Origin: Hyphomicrobiales bacterium
GTDB taxonomy: Bacteria > Pseudomonadota > Alphaproteobacteria > Rhizobiales > Aestuariivirgaceae
Direction: 5' to 3'
Assembly: GCA_012032065.1 (NCBI GenBank)
Contig: JAAURV010000095.1
Location: forward strand, 1 to 9,740
DNA: 9,740 nt
Position 1 is the stretch's first letter. The number at the start of each line of letters is the position of its first letter. Below are positions 1-5,263 of this stretch, in pieces. Below the pieces are notes generated by a model. The model was given only the letters and a program-made list of their open reading frames with translations. It did no database searches and was not told the DNA's origin. The translations under genes were made by a program, and so were the position numbers.

Positions 1-585
1 CACCTGCGGCGAGTTCATTGGGAGTCCGAAGTGCAAGACCTGAGGTTCCTGCCCGTCTTCCTCGAGAACCGCCATGGTCATGAGCAGATTTCCGGCGGGC
101 GATGCGGACGAGAAGACTTTGCGCGCGGTGATCTTGTAGCCGCCATCGACACGCTCGGCCTTGCCCGATCCCGCCACCCAATCGGCGCCGCCGCTCGACA
201 TCAGGATGATTTTGTCCGTGGCGATCCGTTTCAACAGCGGCTCCACCGCCGCGACTTTCTGGTGGGTCCAGCGCCAGGCGGGGATGGCCACCTGATGCGT
301 GTGCATGGCGAAAGCGAGTGCTGTCGACCCGCAATGACGCGCCATGATGCGCAGCATGGCGGAGAGTTCCGAGACACCGGCGCCACCTCCGCCAAGTTCT
401 TCCGGCACTCCGGCTTCGATGAGGCCCGACTTCTTGATGAGTTCGAAGTTTTCCGCGACGAAGCCGTCAGTCTCGTCGGCCTGCGCCGCGCGAGAGGCAA
501 AATCCGGGCCCAGCTTTTCCGCAATAGCCACGTATTCGGCTTTGCCATGAAAGGCTGGTTTGAGAATAGAAGCGGTCTTTGGCAT
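1..585 (-). CDS. Acyl-CoA dehydrogenase family protein, N-terminal part (cut by window edge)
   Basis: This is the first 195 codons of a flavoprotein of the acyl-CoA dehydrogenase superfamily; the C-terminal remainder lies beyond base 1. The start at 585 is ATG, preceded by AGGAG with a 6-nt spacer. The translation begins MPKTASILKPAFHGKAEYVA. It shows the N-terminal all-helical domain with the typical stretch LIEAGVPEELGGGGAG (residues 55-70), then a helix with HCGSTALAFAMHTHQ (84-98), and the beginning of the central beta domain (GSGKAERVDGGYKITARKVF, about 140-160), where the family binds FAD and substrate. Family members oxidise acyl-CoA thioesters at the alpha-beta bond, but the superfamily also contains monooxygenase-like members, and the substrate cannot be read from this fragment. 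The catalytic base lies in the missing part. It is transcribed away from the rest of the window and could share a transcript with the membrane protein gene at 699-1250. Confidence 0.88.
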   Translation of the reverse strand, partial: MPKTASILKPAFHGKAEYVAIAEKLGPDFASRAAQADETDGFVAENFELIKKSGLIEAGVPEELGGGGAGVSELSAMLRIMARHCGSTALAFAMHTHQVAIPAWRWTHQKVAAVEPLLKRIATDKIILMSSGGADWVAGSGKAERVDGGYKITARKVFSSASPAGNLLMTMAVLEEDGQEPQVLHFGLPMNSPQV

Positions 586-661
586 GAGGGTCTCCTGCTA
601 ATTTGCTGATGCGGAGACTGCGCGCGGCCTTGATCCGCCGCTAGTCCTGTAACTGTACCAA

Positions 662-688
662 GCGGCCCGCTACCGGTTCACGGGCCGC
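662..688 (-). terminator. Possible terminator hairpin after the membrane protein gene
   Basis: GCGGCCCG (662-669) and CGGGCCGC (681-688) form a perfect 8-bp GC-rich stem with an 11-nt loop, beginning 10 bases after the stop of the gene at 699-1250. Read on the minus strand the stem is followed by TTGGTACAGTT, which is only weakly T-rich, so this may be a poor intrinsic terminator or just a transcript-end stabiliser. If it does terminate, the acyl-CoA dehydrogenase gene needs a promoter in 586-661. Confidence 0.4.
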
Positions 689-698
689 CCGGGGTTAT

Positions 699-1250
699 TC
701 AGGTCAGCCAAGCTGCCAGGCCCAGCGCCAGGGCGAACACCACCGAGAGCGGGCTGGCGATGATCAGGTTGGCGAGCACGGCGTGGCAGAACGAAGTTCC
801 GAAGTTGGCGCCGGTCAGCCGCGACAGCCGGATCGGCCAGGCGAGCAGGTTCATCGCCACGGCGATGGCGAGCCCGATGGCCGCCATACCTGTCTCCCAG
901 CCTTGGGCGTTGCCCAGCATGGTCATTGCCACGACGGGGAGCATCCAGGTCGCCGCGGCGATGGCTAAATACTTCTCAAGCGCTTCGCCGAAGGTGACGC
1001 CGCAGTCGCCGTTCAGCGCGCAGGCGAAGAAAACACAGCCCAGCGCGTGCAGAACCGCGACGCCAACGAGCCCAAGCCGGGCTGTCAGATCGAAAGTGCT
1101 GGTTGCGCCCGCAAGCACGAGAATTACGAGCGCCGCGAGCCATATGAGAACCGCGTGTGGCAATCGCGGCAAGGTGAATATCGCCGGCGCGCGAACCTGC
1201 CGCGCAAGCGTTCCGTCCATTTCGGAGAGAATTCTGAATGTCGACTGCAT
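699..1250 (-). CDS. Unrecognised integral membrane protein, about five helices
   Basis: I do not recognise a family for this 183-aa protein. Residues 1-30 are soluble and mixed in charge. About five hydrophobic segments follow (approximately 33-50, 59-80, 92-112, 120-140 and 155-180), so it should sit in the cytoplasmic membrane. Two Cys and acidic residues fall in the short loop CALNGDCGVTFGEALEKY (about 77-94). The start is ATG at 1250 with GAGGG five to six bases upstream; a downstream Met at residue 11 is possible. A palindrome at 1264-1281 lies immediately upstream. The gene ends TGA at 699, ahead of a GC-rich hairpin. Long reading frames on the opposite strand here are shadows. Membrane location is well supported by composition; no function can be assigned. 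Confidence 0.7.
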   Translation of the reverse strand: MQSTFRILSEMDGTLARQVRAPAIFTLPRLPHAVLIWLAALVILVLAGATSTFDLTARLGLVGVAVLHALGCVFFACALNGDCGVTFGEALEKYLAIAAATWMLPVVAMTMLGNAQGWETGMAAIGLAIAVAMNLLAWPIRLSRLTGANFGTSFCHAVLANLIIASPLSVVFALALGLAAWLT

Positions 1251-1263
1251 GGGACCCTCGCGC

Positions 1264-1281
1264 CATGATGCTTAAATCATG
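1264..1281. promoter_or_regulatory. 18-bp perfect-arm palindrome, operator candidate
   Basis: CATGAT (1264-1269) and ATCATG (1276-1281) are perfect inverted arms around a 6-nt AT-rich centre GCTTAA. The palindrome starts 14 bases upstream of the ATG of the membrane protein gene (1250, minus strand), the position expected for a repressor operator or a 5' UTR structure. No regulator gene lies nearby to match it. No clear -35/-10 pair was found here. Confidence 0.35.
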
Positions 1282-1349
1282 AGGAACCATGGCTCGTGGA
1301 CGGCGGAAAATCTGTGAGCTTCCGCACCTTGTTTCGAAAAAAGCGCTAG

Positions 1350-1365
1350 CCCGGATATCTCACAG
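1350..1365 (+). repeat. IS left terminal inverted repeat
   Basis: CCCGGATATCTCACAG, an exact reverse complement of 2988-3003. The outer bases CTAG at 1346-1349 are the left copy of the presumed target duplication. Confidence 0.92.
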
Positions 1366-1526
1366 TCGCCATATCGGGCGTGCGAGACGCGGAGGTGGGT
1401 TGTCTTTGGCCGTGGTTTGGCATGGTGGCGGGTGGTTTGGGCTTGGCGCTGGCATGGGCGGGCATCGTCGCTTTTGGCGATGCGGTTGAGGTGGCGTCGA
1501 TTTGAAGCTTGGCCCTGTCTGGTTCG

Positions 1527-2909
1527 TCAGGCGCGCGCCGCCGCCGCGAGCCTGCCATGTGCGATGGCGAAGACCTCCTTGAGCGGGAAGCCTGACGCCA
1601 TGGCGAGCCTGACGCGGCGGGTGGAGCGGGTCACCGTGGCGCCGATCTTGAGGAGCTTCAGGCGCAGGCTGGCGCAGGAGGCCGCGGCGAGGATGGTTCC
1701 GGCGAGAGCGATGCGGCGGAGGCCCGAGAGCAGCGCGTAGGCCATGCTCGAGAACCACAGGCGCAGCTGATTGGAGCGCATGGCGCGGGTCGAGGTGCGG
1801 TCGCCGAAGAGATCGCCCTGCGCCTCCTTGATCCTGTTCTCCATGTCGCCCCTGGCGCAGTAGATATCCTCGTAGAGTTCGCGGGCGCAGGCGCGCTCCG
1901 GCGCGAGCGAGGTGACCACGAAGCGCGGGTTGGCTTTATCGCCCAGCCACTCGGCCTTGCCCACCACCCGGCGTTCGCGGCTCCAGCTCTTCTGCGTGGT
2001 CCAGACGAAGTCCTTGAAGCGGCGGGCGGGCTTGGCCGTGGCTTCGGCCTCCAGGCGCGCCTGCTCCATCTCGGCGGCGATCTCGCGAGCGAGCCGTTCG
2101 TTGCGGGCGAGGCCGAAGAGAAAGTCCACGCCGTTCGCCTCGCACCACGCCATCAGCTCTTCGCGGGCGAAGCCCGAGTCGGCCCTGAGAATGATCCGCG
2201 TCATGGGCCAGCGTTCGCGGATCCGCGCGACGATGCGCTCCGCCTCCTGCTTCGCCCCGGCGCTGCCATCGATATCGGCCCGGCGCAGTTTCGCCGCCAA
2301 GAGGTCGCGGCCGCAGAACACATAGAGCGGCAGGTAGCAGTGGCAATCGTAGTAGCCATGGAAGAAGCGGCCCTCCTGATCGCCGTGCAGCGGATCGTCG
2401 GTGGCGTCGAAGTCGAGGACGATCTCGTCCGGGGCTTCTGCCCGGCTCTCCAGGAAGAGATCGACGAGAAGCCGCTCGATCGCCGCCCCGTCGTGGCCGA
2501 TCTTGTGATAACGGGTGGCCTCCGCGCCCGACAGTTCCAGCCGGTTCAGCGTCGACTTGCCGGCCACCGCCTGGCAATCCGCGCGGCGGGCATCGAGCTT
2601 CTCCGCCAACAGCGCCATCACCGGATCGCGGCGCAACGCCTCGTGATCGTTCAAATCCTCGTAGCCCATGGCGAGACCCATGACCCGCTGGCGCAGCAGC
2701 GTTTCGACGCTGTGCTCGACGAGATCGGGGTCGCGCCGGTCGCGGAAGCAGGCGGCGAAGCGCTTGCCGAGCGACAGCGCCTTCCAGCACAATCCCAACA
2801 GCAATCCGCCGCCATCCGACGTCACCACCCCGCCATCGAAAGCCGCCTCGACGCGGCGGCCAGAAACAGCTTCAAAGCGCAAACGATCCGGGTTACAGTG
2901 CGCGGGCAT
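1527..2909 (-). CDS. IS1380-family DDE transposase
   Basis: This 460-aa protein is the transposase of the surrounding IS and should cut and join the element ends in an RNase H-like DDE reaction. The N-terminus has VVTSDGGGLLL (about 28-38), typical of the family. The catalytic core is visible: VLDFDATDDPLHG (164-176) supplies the first Asp, followed by FFHGYYDCHCYLPL. LRADSGF (241-247) supplies the second Asp (D244). YCARGDMENRIKEAQGD (about 350-366) supplies the Glu, probably E357, in the Y-(2)-R-(3)-E-(6)-K-like context. The length is normal for the family, and no frameshift or stop interrupts it, so it may be active. The ATG at 2909 has AGGAG with a 6-nt spacer. The gene fills most of the element; the long opposite-strand and other-frame ORFs across it are shadows caused by high GC. 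Confidence 0.95.
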   Translation of the reverse strand: MPAHCNPDRLRFEAVSGRRVEAAFDGGVVTSDGGGLLLGLCWKALSLGKRFAACFRDRRDPDLVEHSVETLLRQRVMGLAMGYEDLNDHEALRRDPVMALLAEKLDARRADCQAVAGKSTLNRLELSGAEATRYHKIGHDGAAIERLLVDLFLESRAEAPDEIVLDFDATDDPLHGDQEGRFFHGYYDCHCYLPLYVFCGRDLLAAKLRRADIDGSAGAKQEAERIVARIRERWPMTRIILRADSGFAREELMAWCEANGVDFLFGLARNERLAREIAAEMEQARLEAEATAKPARRFKDFVWTTQKSWSRERRVVGKAEWLGDKANPRFVVTSLAPERACARELYEDIYCARGDMENRIKEAQGDLFGDRTSTRAMRSNQLRLWFSSMAYALLSGLRRIALAGTILAAASCASLRLKLLKIGATVTRSTRRVRLAMASGFPLKEVFAIAHGRLAAAARA

Positions 2910-2987
2910 CGGGAGCTCCTGAGATGGCGGATAAGTATTTGATCCACAAACACTTTCACTGATTCTCAGTCCCGATGCACTTCACAT

Positions 2988-3003
2988 CTGTGAGATATCC
3001 GGG
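2988..3003 (-). repeat. IS right terminal inverted repeat
   Basis: CTGTGAGATATCCGGG on the plus strand, an exact reverse complement of 1350-1365. It is followed by TTAG (3004-3007), the right copy of the presumed target duplication, differing from the left copy CTAG at one base. Confidence 0.92.
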
Positions 3004-3086
3004 TTAGGTCACTGTGATTGGGCCACGAACGCCCAAAAAAGATAGCAATGAAATTCGATCTACCTCCGTCATCGCGTCAGCAATGG

Positions 3087-3177
3087 GGGAGTGCGGCGAA
3101 ACGGGGAGGGGTGTCTCCGCGAGTCCAGAATGGGTAATACAATCGGCAACACCCCTTCGGCGCTTCGCGCCACTCCC
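3087..3177. repeat. Imperfect palindromic intergenic repeat, about 90 bp
   Basis: The 212-bp gap between the IS and brnA has no gene. It holds a nested inverted repeat: GGGAGTG (3087-3093) pairs with CACTCCC (3171-3177), and AGGGGTGT (3107-3114) pairs with ACACCCCT (3149-3156). The outer arms extend imperfectly (GGGAGTGCGGCGAA against TTCGCGCCACTCCC). A small GGCGC-TTC-GCGCC hairpin sits at 3159-3171. The arrangement resembles the non-coding palindromic or MITE-like repeats scattered between genes in Rhizobiales. Copy number in the genome would decide. Confidence 0.45.
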
Positions 3178-3192
3178 ACGCCTGGCGGCGTG
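3177..3192 (-). terminator. Hairpin downstream of brnA, weak terminator candidate
   Basis: CACGCC (3177-3182) and GGCGTG (3187-3192) form a perfect 6-bp stem with a TGGC tetraloop, 24 bases after the brnA stop on the minus strand. No T-run follows, so termination is doubtful. It abuts the palindromic repeat at 3087-3177 and may be part of it. Confidence 0.25.
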
Positions 3193-3215
3193 AGGAAGAG
3201 AGATTGGGTCAAAAC

Positions 3216-3491
3216 TCACCCAGCCTTCTTCCGCGCGCTTGCCTTCTTCAGCACCTCTTCGATGCGCGACTGCCAGCCGGCGCCGCCGGCTTTGAAACGC
3301 TTGACGATGTCGGGATGCAGGCGAATGGAGATCGCCACCTTCTTGGGCTCCTTCTGCGGCCCACGCCCCTTGCGCGCGGCGGTTACCGCTTTGGCGAGCG
3401 ATACGCCGGGCAAGTGAACGGCCTTCCTGAAGTCCGCCTCTGACCATTCCGGATTGGCTTCCGTGGAGCTACGGGCCTTGCGTTTTGACAT
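3216..3491 (-). CDS. brnA: BrnA antitoxin of a type II toxin-antitoxin system
   Basis: This 91-aa protein matches the BrnA family: a Lys/Arg-rich N-terminus (MSKRKARSS), then NPEWSEADFRKAVHLPGVSL (13-32), and a C-terminal ribbon-helix-helix DNA-binding segment KKVAISIRLHPDIVKRFKAG (50-69) with GWQSRIEEVLKKA (72-84). BrnA neutralises the BrnT ribonuclease and, with it, represses their shared promoter. I chose the ATG at 3491 because AAGGAG lies about 10 bases upstream and the encoded N-terminus fits the family; the reading frame is open further upstream inside brnT but lacks a better start. The start overlaps the end of brnT by 23 bp, so the two are translationally coupled, in the usual brnT-brnA order. 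Confidence 0.9.
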   Translation of the reverse strand: MSKRKARSSTEANPEWSEADFRKAVHLPGVSLAKAVTAARKGRGPQKEPKKVAISIRLHPDIVKRFKAGGAGWQSRIEEVLKKASARKKAG

Positions 3492-3741
3492 ATCGTGCGA
3501 TCTCCTTCTCATGGGCTCGGCGCAAACTGATGATGCGCATCGCGCCGCTCCGTTCTGTGAAGACAAGGCAATGGGCACGATCGTCAATCATGCCAAATGC
3601 CCGATAACGCGTCTCGCCGTAGTCGATCCCATCGACTTGCAGAATGGCGAGCACTTTCATGTCTGCGGCACGGGAAAGCGAAATCCCGTGCTTGCTCACA
3701 TTTGCCTTGTCTTTCGCCGCGTCGAATTCAATGGCAGGCAT
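3469..3741 (-). CDS. brnT: BrnT ribonuclease toxin
   Basis: This 90-aa protein is a BrnT-family toxin, a small RelE-fold ribonuclease that arrests translation and is bound by BrnA. Family landmarks are IEFDAAKDKANVSKHGISL (4-22, with the KHG signature), then DYGETRYRAFGMIDDRAHCLVF in the middle and the C-terminal MRIISLRRAHEKEIARY. Length is normal. The ATG at 3741 is the only start that preserves the N-terminal signature; there is no Shine-Dalgarno sequence. The promoter -10 box ends just five bases upstream, so the transcript should begin at or next to the ATG, implying leaderless translation. It is first in the operon with brnA, which overlaps its 3' end by 23 bp. Confidence 0.92.
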   Translation of the reverse strand: MPAIEFDAAKDKANVSKHGISLSRAADMKVLAILQVDGIDYGETRYRAFGMIDDRAHCLVFTERSGAMRIISLRRAHEKEIARYVKTQGP

Positions 3742-3746
3742 TATTC

Positions 3747-3775
3747 TGTATATACGATATAATATGAGAGGTCAA
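3747..3775 (-). promoter_or_regulatory. Near-consensus brnTA promoter with overlapping operator
   Basis: On the minus strand, TTGACC (3775-3770) and TATACA (3752-3747) are separated by exactly 17 bp, a near-consensus sigma-70-type promoter. The -10 region is overlapped by a palindrome, TATAT-ACG-ATATA (3749-3761), a good candidate for the ribbon-helix-helix operator of BrnA. The AT-rich patch stands out against the GC-rich surroundings. Confidence 0.75.
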
Positions 3776-3827
3776 CGCCGCAATTGCGGCCAAACTGATC
3801 CCGGAATGCGACGAACCGTCCCCCCGC

Positions 3828-4346
3828 CTAACGACGCCGCCGCGACCACGCTCTCCAGGCTTTCGTGCCGTAGATTTTCTCGAGGACGGCGGAGGCGGCT
3901 TCGCTGTTGACTTTGCGGGCGGCTGCGTGGCGTTGGGTGTTGGCGGCGATGGCGGCGCCGATGATGCCGTTGACGTAGCCGTCGGTCGAGACCCTGACCG
4001 TGAATGTGCTGAGCGAGCCGCCGCCATCGGGATAGAGCACTTCGCCCGAAACCATCATGTTGTTGCTGTCGCCCACCAGAAACGACATGCCGGGGTTCTT
4101 CTGGTGAAATTTCAGAATGCGAAGGCGAAGCAGGCGCGGGTTGCCGGTTTCCGGCGCATAGCCCGCAAGCATTTGCGTATGCTGTTGCAGGTCCGCCAAT
4201 TGCCATTCCGGAACGCCTTCGGGAAGCGGCCCCACGGCCTCGACCGATGCAATATGGAAAGGCTCCGCCGTGCGCACCGCCGGCTTCTCGCCGCCGCAGC
4301 CCGCAAGCACGCCCGCAACAAGGAAAAGAACCAGCCGCCGTTTCAA
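3828..4346 (-). CDS. Small putative lipoprotein, function unknown
   Basis: This 172-aa protein has a classic lipoprotein signal: KRR, a hydrophobic core, and the lipobox LAGC with Cys at residue 17, so it is probably lipidated and membrane-anchored. The mature part is soluble, with a beta-rich middle (GMSFLVGDSNNMMVSGEVL, then STFTVRVSTDGYVNG) and a small-residue stretch IIGAAIAA, ending in SRRRR. I recognise no family. The start is unusual. A TGA lies two codons upstream of TTG at 4346, and there is no ATG before the signal peptide, so TTG is the best start. A G-rich run (GGGGG) in the loop of a small hairpin at 4349-4362 is the only Shine-Dalgarno-like element. It may be monocistronic; 3742-3827 separates it from brnT. 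Confidence 0.78.
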   Translation of the reverse strand: MKRRLVLFLVAGVLAGCGGEKPAVRTAEPFHIASVEAVGPLPEGVPEWQLADLQQHTQMLAGYAPETGNPRLLRLRILKFHQKNPGMSFLVGDSNNMMVSGEVLYPDGGGSLSTFTVRVSTDGYVNGIIGAAIAANTQRHAAARKVNSEAASAVLEKIYGTKAWRAWSRRRR

Positions 4347-4362
4347 GAATCACCCCCGTGAT

Positions 4363-4691
4363 GCCCGCTCAAGCGGTAGGTGTTTGCGGTTAACGAAAGC
4401 TTTATTCTGCGCAGGATGTGTATTGATCGTCAGCTCTACTTATTTCGTCATGCCATCCAAGCAATGCGCAGCATCGCGCAGCCCACCCTTGACTGGCTCC
4501 GGCTTTCTGACAGTCCGCTGACGAACCGCTGACGGGCCGCGTCATGGGACTGTCAGCCCGCTTCTGTCAGAAGGCCGCCATGCGCCGGTGAATCGAAAGC
4601 GCCGGAGCTCCGACGAAATCGAACTTGTCCGTTTTCACCTGCTGAAAGCAGCCAAGACCGGGCAAACAGAAACGAGACCAGGAGACTACAC
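4363..4691. other. 329-bp non-coding region upstream of the Gly-X-Y gene
   Basis: No gene is visible here. From left to right it holds the presumed upstream region of the lipoprotein gene; TTAA-N7-TTTA at 4390-4404, one mismatch from the CtrA full-site consensus TTAA-N7-TTAA (weak, may be chance); the phased TGAC/GTCA array at 4507-4570, described separately; and a small hairpin CTGCT-GAA-AGCAG at 4639-4651. The last stretch carries AGGAG eight bases before the ATG at 4692. I found no convincing sigma-70 -35/-10 pair between the array and the gene, so an alternative sigma factor or activator-dependent promoter is possible. Confidence 0.6.
4507..4570. promoter_or_regulatory. 11-bp-phased array of TGAC/GTCA half-sites
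   Basis: TGAC occurs at 4508, 4519 and 4530 and its complement GTCA at 4541 and 4552, all exactly 11 bp apart, with a sixth GTCA at 4566. The first three units are tandem 11-mers of form CTGAC-NNN-CCG. The outer units form a 10-bp perfect inverted repeat, CTGACAGTCC (4507-4516) and GGACTGTCAG (4547-4556). Once-per-helical-turn spacing is how OmpR/PhoB-type response regulators bind direct repeats, and GTCAT/GTCAG resembles the core of the Pho box (CTGTCAT with 4-bp spacers). It ends 121 bp before the start of the Gly-X-Y gene. The regulator is not encoded in the window. Confidence 0.5.
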
Positions 4692-5078
4692 ATGACCAAA
4701 ACTTCCAACATCCGCGGAAGCGGCTTCATCGCATCCACAATCGCCGGAACGTTTGTCCTCGCAGGCACGGCTTTGTCCAGCCCGCTTCCGGCAGCCCTGA
4801 GCGACGTAAACGCGGACGAAGCCGTTGTCGGCGCCGCTTCGCCCGAGTTGATCCTCGCCTCCACCCACGGCGGCGGCAACGAGGGGAATGAAGGCAACGA
4901 GGGTAACGAAGGCAACGAAGGCAACGATGGCAGCCACGGCAACGAGGGCAACGAAGGCAACGAAGGCAGCCACGGTAACGATGGCGACGAGGGCGACGAA
5001 GGAAACGAAGGCAGCCACGGCGGCCACGGCGATGAGGGTGGCCACGGCGGCGGCGAAGGTGGCGAAAGCGGCGAGTAA
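4692..5078 (+). CDS. Exported Gly-X-Y (mostly Gly-Asn-Glu) triplet-repeat protein
   Basis: This 128-aa protein has a signal-peptide-like N-terminus: Lys3 and Arg8, a hydrophobic core GFIASTIAGTFVLAGTAL (11-28), and likely cleavage among residues 30-37. A short linker (38-61) follows. From Gly62 to Gly119, Gly occupies every third position through 19 triplets. The X-Y pairs are Asn-Glu nine times, Asp-Glu three, Ser-His three, Asn-Asp two and Gly-His two; a GGEGGESGE tail follows. The repeat and tail contain about 20 acidic residues, five His, and no Lys, Arg, Pro or Cys. That suits a polyglycine-II-like or disordered, metal-binding or modified chain rather than a collagen helix, which needs proline. 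ATG has AGGAG eight bases upstream. A 2OG-Fe(II) oxygenase-like gene follows on the same strand after a hairpin. I recognise no named family. An alternative reading is a leader peptide plus repeated core of a modified peptide. Confidence 0.75.
   Translation: MTKTSNIRGSGFIASTIAGTFVLAGTALSSPLPAALSDVNADEAVVGAASPELILASTHGGGNEGNEGNEGNEGNEGNDGSHGNEGNEGNEGSHGNDGDEGDEGNEGSHGGHGDEGGHGGGEGGESGE
4875..5048 (+). repeat. 9-bp tandem repeat (GGCAACGAA/GGCAACGAG units)
   Basis: Nineteen in-frame 9-bp units encode the Gly-X-Y triplets. The core unit GGC-AAC-GA(A/G) recurs with variants (GGCAGCCAC for Gly-Ser-His, GGCGACGAG for Gly-Asp-Glu). Codon choice is nearly uniform (GGC, AAC), which suggests expansion by slippage or unequal recombination, so unit number is likely to vary between strains without breaking the frame. 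Confidence 0.85.
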
Positions 5079-5135
5079 AACCGTAAAGCTTGCGTCCGGG
5101 CCGCGTTGGTAACCGCTGCCTTGCAGAAATCCTGG

Positions 5136-5160
5136 GTGCCGGGGGCATGTCCTCCGGCAC
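5136..5160 (+). other. Strong intergenic hairpin between repeat gene and oxygenase
   Basis: GTGCCGG (5136-5142) pairs perfectly with CCGGCAC (5154-5160), and the stem extends inward by G-U, G-C and G-C to a 10-bp stem with the 5-nt loop CATGT. No T-run follows, so full intrinsic termination is unlikely. A processing, stability or attenuation element would fit, giving more of the upstream gene than the downstream one. The rest of the 185-bp gap has an AGGCGCCA direct repeat (5172-5179 and 5189-5196), whose palindromic GGCGCC cores can also pair. Confidence 0.5.
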
Positions 5161-5263
5161 GCCAATCAGCCAGGCGCCACTTGCATCGAGGCGCCAGGTC
5201 TTGCGAAAATCAGGCCGCCGAGTTCATCTGGTGGCCGGCCGACAAATTGGGATGGGAGAAAAC

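Larger units (their letters stand above)
1350..3003 (-). mobile_element. Complete IS1380-family insertion sequence (1654 bp)
   Basis: The element is bounded by 16-bp perfect inverted repeats reading CCCGGATATCTCACAG inward from each end. It encodes one transposase on the minus strand, and its size is typical of the IS1380 family (about 1.65 kb). The flanking tetramers are CTAG on the left (1346-1349) and TTAG on the right (3004-3007). They match at three of four bases and fit the family's 4-bp target duplication with one later substitution, or a recombined element. Between the left repeat and the transposase stop (1366-1526) is about 160 bp of non-coding, G/T-rich DNA with a small GCATCG/CGATGC hairpin. 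The 78 bp ahead of the transposase start carry its leader. The element separates the membrane protein gene from the palindromic repeat and brnTA; no interrupted gene is evident at the junction. Confidence 0.92.

Noticed and set aside
31..609. 192-aa plus-strand ORF over the acyl-CoA dehydrogenase gene
   Set aside because: It is the opposite-strand shadow; the minus-strand frame shows clear acyl-CoA dehydrogenase motifs and a ribosome site.
1936..2790. 284-aa minus-strand ORF within the IS
   Set aside because: It is an overlapping frame of the transposase, with Arg/Pro-rich shadow composition and no family features.
3021..3046. TTGGGC/GCCCAA hairpin beside an A-run as a terminator
   Set aside because: The A-run follows on the plus strand and the T-run precedes the stem on the minus strand, so neither orientation has stem followed by T-run.
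3772..4353. 193-aa minus-strand ORF overlapping the lipoprotein gene
   Set aside because: It runs in another frame of the same strand, is Arg/His/Gln-rich and has no signal or domain, while the lipoprotein frame has a clear lipobox.
4390..4404. CtrA binding site TTAA-N7-TTTA
   Set aside because: One mismatch to the consensus in an AT-richer patch is easily chance; kept only as a remark in the non-coding region entry.
4875..5048. Possible CRISPR array
   Set aside because: Units are 9 bp, contiguous, in frame and without spacers, so this is a coding tandem repeat.
4553..5165. Minus-strand ORFs across the Gly-X-Y gene (repeated LPS or AFVAFV)
   Set aside because: Their repeats are simply the reverse complement of the 9-bp coding repeat; the plus strand has the ribosome site and signal peptide.
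5090..5263. N-terminal extension of the oxygenase
   Set aside because: The frame is open from a TTG at 5090, but it has no ribosome site, runs through the hairpin at 5136-5160, and the family N-terminus begins near the ATG at 5264.
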